Positions 1-6,387 of a stretch of DNA of 10,777 bases are shown here, piece by piece. Position 1 is the first letter of the stretch, and each line of letters begins with the position of its first letter. The translations under genes and the position numbers were made by a program. The notes below the pieces were generated by a model that was not told the DNA's origin, searched no databases, and saw only the letters and a list, made by a program, of their open reading frames with translations. Source of the stretch: Nitrososphaerales archaeon TH5895 (lineage in GTDB: Archaea; Thermoproteota; Nitrososphaeria; Nitrososphaerales; Nitrososphaeraceae); assembly GCA_014523695.1 (NCBI GenBank), contig JAATVS010000380.1:1-10777 (forward strand), given 5' to 3'.

Positions 1-722
1 ACAGCAAGAGAAACGGCAGCAGAGTTTTCAGTTAATAGTCCGAGAAGTCTATAGATAGAACTGCCTGCTAACAGAAATCTGATATATTAGAAATTACTCT
101 AGTCATCAACTGATGACAAGGTAAACTAATTATTTTGCAATATAATTGCTAGCTATCTAATCTCTATATATATTGACGTGGACCTATCACAGCCACAGGC
201 GAGAGTTTTTTTCGGCGATAACAGAGAATGAAGAGAGGTGAAAGACCTGGATATAAGAGTCTTTGAAAATACAGAGATTTTGTATTTTGGAGCTCAAATC
301 TATAACAAATGATCATTTTCTCGAATTTATAGCCTCTCTAATTGGGCTCAGAGCTGAGATGATAATGCATAAAAACTATAGCTGCGATGAAAGACTTTTA
401 GGAATGTTATAGAAATGGTCAGACTCAATATAATGTATGATTTGCTGTAAACAACCAAGCTCTCTTCGAATACTATAAAAAATAATGAAATATTACGGCC
501 TATCGATAAGATCTATTTTGTGATTTGTAATTCATGTTACTGATGTACATCTTATTTCGGCATTGACGATTCAAAGTCTCTATCTGGATCATCTTAGCAT
601 ATTCTCGACTGTCCCGTTTGTAATTCTCATAATACTGAACTAATACCTATCTCAACCGACGAATCATTTAGAATATAGTCTAACAAGAGGAATGGAGATA
701 GAATTCTATAAGACTAACAAAG
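1..722. other. Gene-poor, degraded stretch
   Basis: No intact gene is visible in this first stretch. Short open segments look like eroded coding DNA. On the plus strand, positions 1-54 read a peptide ending SVNSPRSL before TAG; it loosely resembles a helix-turn-helix end, but is too short to call. Positions 257-412 hold 51 codons open only from a TTG at 263. On the minus strand, 500-646 is the best remnant and is listed separately. No RNA gene or long repeat was recognised. Whether these are remnants of one locus cannot be told from the sequence. Confidence 0.5.
500..646 (-). pseudogene. Remnant of an unknown Tyr/Arg/Asn-rich protein
   Basis: The minus strand reads 48 sense codons between a TAG just upstream and a TAG at 500-502. 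The peptide begins VLVQYYENYKRDSREYAKM and ends NRSYR. There is no start codon at its beginning; the first ATG is at codon 19. The composition, a charged helix-like run rich in Tyr, Arg, Asn and Met, looks coding rather than random, so I read it as the 3' part of a gene that lost its front. I do not recognise the family. Chance openness of about 150 bp in AT-rich DNA is the main alternative. Confidence 0.27.
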
Positions 723-1205
723 TTGTTGTTAGACAGCAATGTGCTAACGAGTTTGAAGCGAAACGTTCTCTGTCCGAGTAACTTTGATAGTGTTGAATTC
801 TGTTCTATTTATTTTTTCATTATCTTAATAGCCTGCCTACTACTGCAGGTCCAACTGTATGGTAGCACTATCTCGTGTGGCCCGTCTTTTAATCTGACTA
901 GCTGTGCTGAGAGATCATCCTCATCGTCGTCAACCTCTGATACCGGAACCGTAGACAATTCACGGTCTGGCAACACTGAAATGACTAATAATTCCAGCTA
1001 TCTCACCTACAGGCAAAGATCTTGAAGATGCAACTACTGATGTAGATCGAGGAACAACACTTACCGATACCACAAATGGTGTTAATGAGGATAATGATAA
1101 CGGTGTGATGATGATAATTCCGATAATCCAGATACTGATAGAGATTCGAGCAGTAACGAAGGCGGGTCGAGTGACAATAAAACTTCATTAGTCCCATTTC
1201 CATAG
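723..1205 (+). pseudogene. Frameshifted secreted Ser/Asp/Asn-rich protein
   Basis: Three plus-strand frames carry successive parts of what reads as one low-complexity extracellular protein. The first (from TTG 723, stop after 1022) has a hydrophobic run FIILIACLLLQVQ like a signal peptide, then a Ser/Thr-rich stretch with six serines. Around 1003-1027 the sense moves to the next frame, reading TGKDLEDATTDVDRGTTLT. Near 1107-1112 it moves again to an Asp/Asn/Ser-rich tail ending SLVPFP and TAG at 1203-1205. Shared composition across the shifts supports one broken gene. No folded domain is recognisable. A short coding fragment followed by noncoding DNA is the alternative. Confidence 0.42.
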
Positions 1206-1344
1206 TCAACCAGTATTATTAAATAGACAAGTTCAACCTATTCAAATGTACCGATGGATGTAAATGATATCTAAATAATACTATGTTTGATCGCACAATA
1301 TTTATGGTAGTAGTGTCTCTGTCGTTCGTTGGTTATTGAGAAAC

Positions 1345-1358
1345 AGAAAATAAAAAGA
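1345..1358 (-). terminator. T-rich terminator after the secreted-protein gene
   Basis: Read on the minus strand, a T-rich tract (TTTTTATTTTCTG) begins about 20 nt beyond the stop codon at 1379. Archaeal transcription commonly ends at such tracts without needing a hairpin. The assignment rests on composition and position only. Confidence 0.4.
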
Positions 1359-1378
1359 GATAAGGTAATATTGGTGTG

Positions 1379-1618
1379 TTAGTCTTGGGCGCCGTTGGCT
1401 GCTACTGCGTTTTCATCGCCTTGAATTTGTGAGCCAATGTTTTGACAGAAGACATTCTCTGGTAGGAATCCATTGCCGCATGCGTTCGCCTGAGATGTTG
1501 CCTGATTATACTCTTTATGCTTCTTTTTTCCTGCGAATGCATCTTCCGTTGCGAGTGCTGTTGCTCCAATGAGCATTACTGCCATTGCTGCTACAATTAC
1601 CATGTATTTGGTATTCAT
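1379..1618 (-). CDS. Small secreted protein with signal peptide
   Basis: The encoded protein is 79 residues from ATG 1618 (83 from ATG 1630). It starts MNTKY, has a hydrophobic core of about 15 residues, and a likely signal-peptidase site after DAFA, leaving a mature chain of about 50 residues that begins GKKKHKEYNQATSQ. The mature part has two cysteines (contexts NACGNG and VFCQN) that could form one disulfide, and a Gln/Asn-rich acidic tail. Small exported proteins of this layout, with an AFA-type site and ACGNG/CQN motifs, are familiar from soil ammonia-oxidising archaea, but I know no assigned function. I prefer the second ATG because a TATA-like box lies about 28 nt before it, as expected for a leaderless message. 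It stands alone; tandem palindromes lie upstream. Confidence 0.85.
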   Translation of the reverse strand: MNTKYMVIVAAMAVMLIGATALATEDAFAGKKKHKEYNQATSQANACGNGFLPENVFCQNIGSQIQGDENAVAANGAQD

Positions 1619-1640
1619 TTCTGATAGCATGAGAGCGAGT

Positions 1641-1650
1641 TTAGTTTATC
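1641..1650 (-). promoter_or_regulatory. TATA-like box for the secreted-protein gene
   Basis: The minus strand reads GATAAACTAA, centred about 28 nt before ATG 1618 and only about 16 nt before ATG 1630. That spacing fits transcription starting at or next to the second ATG, so it is used here to choose the start. Confidence 0.45.
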
Positions 1651-1666
1651 TGCATTAGGCAAATTC

Positions 1667-1692
1667 GGACGCGTCCATATATCTGATATATG
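1667..1692. promoter_or_regulatory. Two abutting palindromes, candidate operators
   Basis: GGACGCGTCC (1667-1676) is a perfect 10-bp palindrome. It shares its last base with a second perfect inverted repeat, CATATATC-T-GATATATG (1676-1692). Both lie just upstream of the TATA-like box of the secreted-protein gene, where an archaeal activator or repressor could bind. The AT-only repeat could be chance in such DNA; the GC-rich one stands out against its surroundings. Confidence 0.35.
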
Positions 1693-1930
1693 TTATATTA
1701 GAACGAATTCGGAACCCTATTGTCATAGAATCGGTCAACGATCTATTGCAAATACAATCATCGGTCCACTGCAATTTAGTATATTATAGACACTATAAGA
1801 TATTACATTATATGTTCGATATGACTATTAGTATAGTACTGGAATTGGTACTAGTAATATCTAGCAGGGCTAAACATATGCTTTTGTAGGTCTATCTTTC
1901 TAATAAGGCAGAGAACGTATCGATTAGAGC
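1693..1930. other. Intergenic stretch without a recognised gene
   Basis: This AT-rich stretch lies between the palindromes and the 3' end of the TRAM gene. I found no open frame with coding character and no RNA gene. One short inverted repeat, TAGTAC (1834-1839) against GTACTA (1848-1853), is present but unremarkable in this base composition. Confidence 0.5.
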
Positions 1931-1933
1931 AAC

Positions 1934-1950
1934 TCGAAAAATAAAAGAAT
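1934..1950 (-). terminator. T-rich terminator after the TRAM gene
   Basis: On the minus strand, about 35-50 nt past the TRAM stop codon, the sequence reads ATTCTTTTATTTTTCG. A pyrimidine tract like this is a typical archaeal terminator. No hairpin precedes it. Confidence 0.4.
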
Positions 1951-1984
1951 TAATAATTATGTTAGTCTTACAATAGAAACAAAC

Positions 1985-2221
1985 CTAAGTCGTATCTGTC
2001 GAACCTGCTGCTACCTCTGCAGTAGCAAATCTATCACCCACTGAATTAATCTTAATCTTTACGTTTTTGTCTCCTGCCTTTGCGCTTTTTACAAAAATTA
2101 CTAGGCCATCTATTTTCGCAATACCGTCTCCACTTCTACCCGTGTCAGTAATGTCTACTGTGTATTCTTTGCCTGTTTCCACAGGTTTTGAGAAGCTATT
2201 CGTGTTCTGTTCGTAACTCAT
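1985..2221 (-). CDS. TRAM-domain RNA-binding protein
   Basis: This 78-residue protein is almost entirely one TRAM domain (about residues 13-72), a small beta-barrel that binds RNA. Visible signatures are VETGKEYTVDITDTGRSGDGIAKIDG, here split as VETGKEYTV and GRSGDGIAKIDG, then LVIFVKSAKAGDKNVKIKI and a final strand DRFATAEV. Stand-alone TRAM proteins are widespread in archaea. Some bind RNA broadly and act as cold-responsive RNA chaperones; elsewhere the domain is fused to RNA-methylating enzymes such as TrmA and MiaB. The N-terminal dozen residues (Ser/Asn/Gln) and the AGSTDTT tail look disordered. The gene stands alone. The family call is firm; the cellular role is inferred. Confidence 0.93.
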   Translation of the reverse strand: MSYEQNTNSFSKPVETGKEYTVDITDTGRSGDGIAKIDGLVIFVKSAKAGDKNVKIKINSVGDRFATAEVAAGSTDTT

Positions 2222-3020
2222 TAAAAGTCATAATATAGTAGGCATCATGGTATATGAACTAATGTATTAACATAATAAAACCTGTCACTGTCCAGATTGT
2301 TCCAATGTTTCTTCTATTGACATTCATCTTTCCATTCACTTTAGTTGTTGGTTTTTAATGTCGATAGCTCTCCCGAGATCTGACAACTTGGGACAATTTA
2401 TCATCAGGTTTGTTTCTCGATTTTCTTACGAAATTTGAGTGTCACTGTGGTATGATGTAAGGAAAATAGGACCTTTTTGGATCATATGGCCATCGGCCTT
2501 CTGCTCATTGAATTTGTGATATCATAAAAGAAATGGTGCTGAAATTACGAGAGCATATCGATAAATGAAGATCATGTGGATTATCCGGCTTTTTGTAAAT
2601 ATGGGTCAGAAGAACTAAAGGTAATTGTCGGTTCGATGCATTCAAAGGATCCCTATGAGTGTCCACAATATTATGAATTGCATACATAATACTCGATTAC
2701 ATATAAAAAAGTGCACTGCTAGTGAGGATTGATAACTACTTATTGTCGTCAGAATGTAATCTGGCCTTAGCGGATGTGTCAACGATGTGAGAGATTTTGC
2801 AACTAAACATATTCTGTGTAGATTTAGACCAGATATGATAAACGAACGAGCCACTAAAGCCAAGATACTAGAAAATCTTGATTCGATCGTAAGAAATTGA
2901 AATTTGCGATAAAAATAACTGGGCCTGTTTCTTCTTCCATTTGATCAGAGTTAGGCTTTAGAACGTTCTATGAGTTGAGTTCATAATTGTGACACTAAGC
3001 TGTCCAACGATATTCAAGGC
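2222..3020. other. Long gene-poor stretch with coding relics
   Basis: No intact gene is supported. On the minus strand, 2259-2327 reads a 22-residue peptide, MNVNRRNIGTIW then TVTGFIMLIH, which looks like the start of a small membrane protein cut short by TAG, just upstream of the TRAM gene. Also minus, from about 2513 down, a short frame reads EQKADGHMIQKGPIF before a stop. The plus strand at 2521-2900 has shifting open segments, listed separately. Two antisense frames at 2505-2863 are hydrophobic and compositionally odd, and I do not count them as genes. Confidence 0.45.
2521..2900 (+). pseudogene. Possible decayed coding sequence, unknown family
   Basis: Coding-like sense moves through frames on the plus strand. 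IIKEMVLKLREHIDK ends at TGA 2566-2568. The overlapping frame 2543-2689 reads 48 codons including NEDHVDYPAFCKYGSEEL and SKDPYECPQYYELHT. After a gap, a third segment ending near 2898 reads RDFATKHILCRFRPDMIN and a Lys/Leu-rich helix to TGA. The charged, non-repetitive composition suggests an old gene with several frameshifts. I recognise no domain, and random openness cannot be excluded. Confidence 0.22.
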
Positions 3021-3073
3021 AGGAGTGTCATAAAAAATCTTCTTAATAAAAGTTTTTGCTGGAAGTGATTGGC

Positions 3074-3517
3074 CTAAAGAAATCTAAAATCCTCTTTCAC
3101 AGTAATAAGTACGATATGGCTATTTGTTCTTTCAATGGCCGGAAGGGCGAGATCTCTTTTAACAAAGTTGCTGAGTTCTCGATGATTCCGAAATTTGGCT
3201 ACAATTACCATGTCTGTAAGTCCAGTAATGTCGTATACGGCGCATACGTTGGGAAATTCAGAGATTGCTCTTTCAACCTCTACTATCTTTCCTTTATGCG
3301 CAGTAACTTCTATTATTGCTGTCAAATCGTAACCTAACTTCTCATGGTCTACTATTGCCGAATAGGATTTGATTATTCGATGGTCCTGAAGTTTATTTAT
3401 TCGCGAAAGGACCGTAGGAGGAGAAACGCCTATCTGAGCTGCAATATTTCTGTACGAAAGTCTTGCATCACGCAGAATCTTCTTTAATATTTTTATGTCA
3501 GTTTCGTCGATATTCAA
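3074..3517 (-). CDS. Lrp/AsnC-family transcriptional regulator
   Basis: This 147-residue protein has the standard two-part Lrp/AsnC layout. The N-terminal helix-turn-helix (about 1-50) begins NIDETDIKILKKILRDAR; its recognition helix lies around SPPTVLSRINKL. The C-terminal RAM domain (about 62-142) is the alpha/beta sandwich that mediates oligomerisation and small-molecule binding, with the typical YDITGLTDMVIVAKF strand-turn. Members bind DNA as dimers or octamers, often sense amino acids, and frequently regulate their own gene. The length is normal. The start is a TTG at 3515-3517; an in-frame TAG four codons upstream rules out a longer protein. The gene lies about 95 bp downstream of the membrane-protein gene on the same strand, so cotranscription is possible but unproven. 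The ligand and targets cannot be read from the sequence. Confidence 0.95.
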   Translation of the reverse strand: MNIDETDIKILKKILRDARLSYRNIAAQIGVSPPTVLSRINKLQDHRIIKSYSAIVDHEKLGYDLTAIIEVTAHKGKIVEVERAISEFPNVCAVYDITGLTDMVIVAKFRNHRELSNFVKRDLALPAIERTNSHIVLITVKEDFRFL

Positions 3518-3612
3518 TGTGGTGTCCTAATTAATTACAAGATAGCAGGCTCGTTTCACTTATTCATGTTTCTGCTTCTGCGACTAAAGCTTTTATTATC
3601 ACCATACTTTTT

Positions 3613-4557
3613 TTACCTAGAATACTTTAATCCTGCCTCTAATTTACGAATTCGATTGATTATGTTCATATGATTGGCTTGTACTTCTGTAGTTAGATAC
3701 AGGAGATAGTCATCTCCAAATGGCATAGTAATACGCTTAATCTTTTCATATTCTGCTAATACGTACCTTCCTTTTCCTATCTTGTGGGAAACTTCACTAC
3801 GTACCTTCCATCCAGTCATAGCCATTTCAAGCGATTTTTTGGTCTCTTCTGGAGTAAGTAAGTTCTCTACACCTTCGCGATGTCGAGAGTACATCGTCTT
3901 GCCATCGGAATCGCATATCGTAACTAGCCTAATATTTGGATCGATATTTACAATATCATTGTAGTGCTGCTTTATCCTAAAGAGTCTGATCCTTAGCAAA
4001 GAACTAATTATGAATCCAAATATTGCACCCCATATGAGATGAAACGCTATTGCAGTTAATGTAATATTTCTAATAGATTGGTTTATATCTTCAGAGAATA
4101 CTGGATCCTGAGATTCTATAGCTAACATAGTAGTAATAGAATTAATAGCTGGTTGAACTAAGAATGTCGCTATTGGTAGAAATAATACTAGCCATACTAT
4201 CATACCTGCTCCCATGCCAACCAGTAAACTCTTGTATGGATTGAACATTCGCACTTTTTTCCATCTGATCCCAATTACGCCGAATACTGCTCCTATTATA
4301 GTGCCAATTAACAAGTGAAGACCAAAAGCCATGGACGTTGCAGCAATTACATTATCTACGCCAAGACTAATTCCCATAATTGAATAAAATGCACCAATTT
4401 GTAATCCCAATAGTAGTTCAGTTACTACAATAACTGAAGATATTGACCAAGTTGCTACGAAACCAGCAAATGCTCCATACTTTAACCCTTTAAATGTCAC
4501 CATTAGTTGATTTCTATTTTGGTTTTTGTTTCTGTTTTTAGCTGTAGAGATCATCAT
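3613..4557 (-). CDS. Four-helix membrane protein with soluble C-terminal domain
   Basis: The product has 314 residues. A basic Asn/Lys/Arg-rich N-terminus (1-25) precedes about four membrane segments (roughly 28-52, 70-97, 110-134 and 165-190), followed by a cytosolic-looking domain (about 205-300). That domain begins NIRLVTICDSDGKTMYS, continues HREGVENLLTPEETKKSL and ends with the strands RITMPF and YLLYLTTEV. I recall similar soluble domains in ammonia-oxidising archaea, where they read like small sensory alpha/beta modules, but no function is assigned. The fusion to a membrane anchor suggests signal reception; this is inference. The ATG overlaps the stop of the small membrane-protein gene by 4 bp (ATGA), so coupled translation is likely. 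Met19 is a possible alternative start. No TATA-like box is seen just upstream, consistent with readthrough from the neighbour. Confidence 0.85.
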   Translation of the reverse strand: MMISTAKNRNKNQNRNQLMVTFKGLKYGAFAGFVATWSISSVIVVTELLLGLQIGAFYSIMGISLGVDNVIAATSMAFGLHLLIGTIIGAVFGVIGIRWKKVRMFNPYKSLLVGMGAGMIVWLVLFLPIATFLVQPAINSITTMLAIESQDPVFSEDINQSIRNITLTAIAFHLIWGAIFGFIISSLLRIRLFRIKQHYNDIVNIDPNIRLVTICDSDGKTMYSRHREGVENLLTPEETKKSLEMAMTGWKVRSEVSHKIGKGRYVLAEYEKIKRITMPFGDDYLLYLTTEVQANHMNIINRIRKLEAGLKYSR

Positions 4558-4745
4558 GAAAACCTACTTTTGTTACATCCTACTGTGTTCAAGAACGGCG
4601 TTTTTTTTGACTTCAACAGACATGGCTTTATTGTTGTATTATTTGAAATTCTGCAAGTTGTGAAATGGCAAACGACCTCAAGTGACAAGTAACTGATCGC
4701 AAAGCTGAGAATAGGAAATATTACAAGTTCTAGGTTTTCAAACAT
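4554..4745 (-). CDS. Small membrane protein, paralog A
   Basis: The protein is 63 residues from ATG 4745 (68 from a TTG at 4760). It has one hydrophobic segment, reading LVIFPILSFAISYLSLE, then HFTTCRI, a PC motif and a basic Lys/Ser-rich tail. It is clearly related to the protein encoded at 5510-5683: both share MxENLxL, FxISYLxLE, HFTxCRI and PC followed by lysines, about half the aligned residues. That conservation shows both are real genes. The conserved histidine and cysteine after the helix could bind a metal or form a disulfide, but the function is unknown. The start follows the paralog, whose similarity begins at this Met. A TATA-like box (4778-4785) lies upstream. The stop overlaps the next gene by 4 bp. 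Confidence 0.7.
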   Translation of the reverse strand: MFENLELVIFPILSFAISYLSLEVVCHFTTCRISNNTTIKPCLLKSKKTPFLNTVGCNKSRFS

Positions 4746-4777
4746 ATTTTCAATACACAATACTAGGGGATAAGAAG

Positions 4778-4785
4778 AATATAAA
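4778..4785 (-). promoter_or_regulatory. TATA-like box for paralog A
   Basis: The minus strand reads TTTATATT about 36 nt before ATG 4745 and 21 nt before the alternative TTG. A start of transcription near 4755 would leave a leader of roughly ten nucleotides before the ATG. It would also serve the overlapping 314-residue membrane-protein gene. Confidence 0.35.
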
Positions 4786-5055
4786 ACATTCTCCTAAATT
4801 ACATAATGTTTGAATGTAAATATGTTGGACCCATTTACTTTCGTTAACTTTGTTAATCTGAAATCGGAAATAATTTAACAGATGTAGGAAAGAAGTAGGC
4901 CATGCTCAAGAATGATAACCCACATATTTCATTTAGATTAACCGGTATTCTTAAATTCTCAATCTCCTATGCACAAAACGTCTCCATGAGATGCTACTGT
5001 CATTCATTTGGATGGATGAACGAATGTTCAGATATATGACGTCAAGATATGATCT

Positions 5056-5259
5056 TTATTTCTTACTTAAGAGTCTTCTTCTTAACTTTGAATCATGTGT
5101 TTTTATTCTCAAACTTGTTCCGCAGCACGGACACCTTATCTTATTCCATCTTATAAAAACCTCACATTCTGTACATCGTCTTACACCATCTCCATAATAT
5201 GTAGTATGATATGACTTCTTTGCTTTATACTCAACGCAAATATTTTTGCAGGACATCAT
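5056..5259 (-). CDS. Small zinc-ribbon protein
   Basis: This 67-residue protein has four ribbon cysteines, C29-x2-C32 (RRCTEC) and C43-x2-C46 (IRCPCCG), separated by ten residues including EVFIRWNKI, plus an N-terminal CKNIC pair. The C-terminal end is strongly basic (RIKTHDSKLRRRLLSKK), fitting nucleic-acid or ribosome contact. Proteins with this order (CKNIC, basic linker, CxxCxxFIxW, CPCCGxxLR) are repeatedly seen in ammonia-oxidising archaea in many copies. Their role is unknown; a DNA- or RNA-binding function is inferred. Two ATG codons stand in tandem and either may be used. It lies between the two paralogous small membrane-protein genes, all on the minus strand, but gaps of about 250-300 bp argue against a tight operon. 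Confidence 0.82.
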   Translation of the reverse strand: MMSCKNICVEYKAKKSYHTTYYGDGVRRCTECEVFIRWNKIRCPCCGTSLRIKTHDSKLRRRLLSKK

Positions 5260-5509
5260 ATTTCTTACTTGTATTTCAAAACATCATTCTTAGTTGTTCT
5301 CACAGTCCTCAGCTAGTTAGTACTCTAAAGTTATCCAGCTGCAAAATACTGAAAGCCATCTCTAAGAATAATTGTCAGGGTTTCTCTCATAGATGCAGAT
5401 TCAGAATTTCTCTTTATTGGTTTGACTCTTGATAGCTTGCTGTTCGTCTTACTGCTATTAGACACTACGAAATTGTTCATCTCTCTCGTTCTCACTTCGC
5501 TCCATTTAT
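5260..5509. other. Spacer, possible continuation of paralog B
   Basis: The minus strand is open from 5564 down to 5331 in another frame, overlapping the end of paralog B. It reads HLEQQKNLNKWSEVRTREM and continues with a Ser/Asn/Lys-rich stretch. This may be a frameshifted tail of paralog B or just chance. Paralog A ends without such a tail, so I do not call it a gene. Confidence 0.25.
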
Positions 5510-5683
5510 TTAGGTTCTTTTGCTGCTCGAGATGACTAACGTTTTTACTTGTTTGAATACACATGGTGGTATAGATTTGTCTTTAATTCTGCAGGCTGTA
5601 AAGTGCCATCCTCCTTCAAGGGCCAAGTAGCTGATCACAAAGCCAAGCGCCACGTAAGTTAGTAGATTCAGATTTTCTAACAT
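5510..5683 (-). CDS. Small membrane protein, paralog B
   Basis: The protein is 57 residues from ATG 5683 (62 from ATG 5698). A single hydrophobic helix (about 8-25, LTYVALGFVISYLALE) is followed by GGWHFTACRI, the PPC motif and a short basic tail. It matches paralog A (4554-4745) over most of its length, with the His and Cys after the helix conserved. One trans-membrane segment with a short Cys-bearing tail is all that can be seen; no function is known to me. A good TATA box centred about 29 nt before ATG 5683, and similarity to the paralog starting at the same Met, both favour the inner start. The integrase relic lies just upstream. Confidence 0.72.
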   Translation of the reverse strand: MLENLNLLTYVALGFVISYLALEGGWHFTACRIKDKSIPPCVFKQVKTLVISSSKRT

Positions 5684-5707
5684 TCCAATAGTATCCATCT
5701 GATTTGT

Positions 5708-5716
5708 ATTATATAA
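5708..5716 (-). promoter_or_regulatory. TATA box for paralog B
   Basis: The minus strand reads TTATATAAT, a near-consensus archaeal TATA box, centred about 29 nt upstream of ATG 5683. This predicts a leaderless or near-leaderless message starting at the inner Met, and makes ATG 5698 unlikely because it would lie only about 14 nt from the box centre. Confidence 0.55.
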
Positions 5717-5810
5717 GGTTCTTTATGACAAAATTAAACATTTGAGTTGAAATGCAATCTAATACCTGATATCTGTTAAGATCTATACTTTAGTCATGAA
5801 GTGCTTCTTA

Positions 5811-6260
5811 TCAACTGTAAACAGGTATACTAACAAAACCTGTTCTTTCTTCAAATGATGGAAGTTGAAATTGACGTTGCAAGTACCAATAGTATATCCA
5901 TCTAAAGAAAAGTTTTATTCTATTCAAGTAATCGTTTCACGTCGTTATCCATCGTTTGTCTAGGTCGATCTGTGGACCCTTGACTTTCCCATTGAGATGG
6001 GCTAGAATTTGCTCCTTTATATTGATATCAAAAAGTGAGATAGGGCCCAAGTACTTCGCAAAGTCAATGATCACTTTGAGATTATTAATCTAATGATTTC
6101 AGAAGATCCCTTTTCTTGCATGTAATTATAAAAATCCACAGTGGATCTATTTTGTTCGTTGGGGAGTAACTGAATTTTAGTTAACAAAGTTGAAATCTTG
6201 ATGGCCATCTCTTGTTTGGTCTAAATTAAGAAGTGGTGCTTCTACCATGAGAGTATCCAT
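5811..6260 (-). pseudogene. Decayed N-terminal half of a tyrosine-recombinase integrase
   Basis: Read on the minus strand, 6208-6071 encodes 45 residues including NRSTVDFYNYMQEKGSSE. The sense then moves one frame back (from 6074), reading VIIDFAKYLGPISLFDI and RWITT. An in-frame TGA at 5937-5939, where related integrases have Trp, is followed in the same frame by NDYLNRIKLFFRW, to a stop at 5811. These are hallmarks of the SAM-like core-binding domain of integrases in ammonia-oxidising archaea. A further piece from ATG 6260 (MDTLMVEAPLLNLDQTRD) may be the original start in a third frame. The catalytic domain with its Arg-His-Arg-Tyr residues is absent. The relic begins about 40 bp from the 3' end of tRNA-Gly, the usual target of such enzymes. 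With at least one frameshift, one stop and a truncation it is not functional. Confidence 0.82.
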
Positions 6261-6276
6261 CTCTTTAATAGTAAAT

Positions 6277-6300
6277 CTAGTACTTGAATTCCTATACTAG
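6277..6300. repeat. Short inverted repeat beside the tRNA 3' end
   Basis: CTAGTA (6277-6282) and TACTAG (6295-6300) are perfect inverted arms around a 12-nt centre containing GAATTC. The second arm ends one base before the 3' end of the tRNA gene. It could be an integrase arm site left by the old integration, or a weak tRNA terminator hairpin. Six-base arms are short enough to be chance. Confidence 0.3.
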
Positions 6301-6321
6301 GTGCGGTCACCGGGATTTGAA

Positions 6322-6351
6322 TTCCCGCCCTATCTTGTTAAAAGATCGAGT
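6322..6351 (-). other. tRNA intron 2, non-canonical, position 53/54
   Basis: This 30-nt insert splits the T stem from the T loop. A bulge-helix-bulge can be drawn: central helix CCCG/CGGG, bulges GG|A and AA|U with the cuts at the exon ends, then inner pairs CTC/GGG and ATCTT/AAGAT closed by a TTAAC loop. The outer helix is only one base pair, a relaxed form that the heteromeric archaeal splicing endonuclease is known to accept. Removal restores CCGGG-TTCAAAT-CCCGG exactly. Confidence 0.88.
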
Positions 6352-6366
6352 CCCGGGTTACGGGCT

Positions 6367-6387
6367 AGCCTCGTATTCTATGATACA
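6367..6387 (-). other. tRNA intron 1, canonical, position 37/38
   Basis: This 21-nt intron sits one base 3' of the anticodon. It forms a strict bulge-helix-bulge: anticodon stem outside, central helix CUUC/GAGG, three-base bulges CA|U and CU|A cut at the exon borders, and inner helix GUAU/AUAC with loop CAUAGA. This geometry, together with a normal four-base variable loop after splicing, fixes the borders. Confidence 0.9.

Noticed and set aside
1003..1209. Minus-strand frame of 68 codons rich in Tyr, His and Ile
   Set aside because: It is the antisense of the Asp/Asn/Ser-rich repeats of the broken secreted protein.
2505..2863. Two overlapping minus-strand frames of 60 and 73 codons
   Set aside because: Composition is hydrophobic and unstructured, and the plus strand reads more naturally. 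Neither has a convincing promoter.
3056..3337. Plus-strand frame of 93 codons
   Set aside because: It is antisense to the Lrp/AsnC gene, whose product is clearly recognised; the frame has an odd Cys/Phe/Tyr-rich composition.
5820..5844. Inverted repeat AACAGGT...ACCTGTT as a regulatory hairpin
   Set aside because: It lies within the integrase relic's reading frame; seven-base arms with an 11-base loop are not distinctive.
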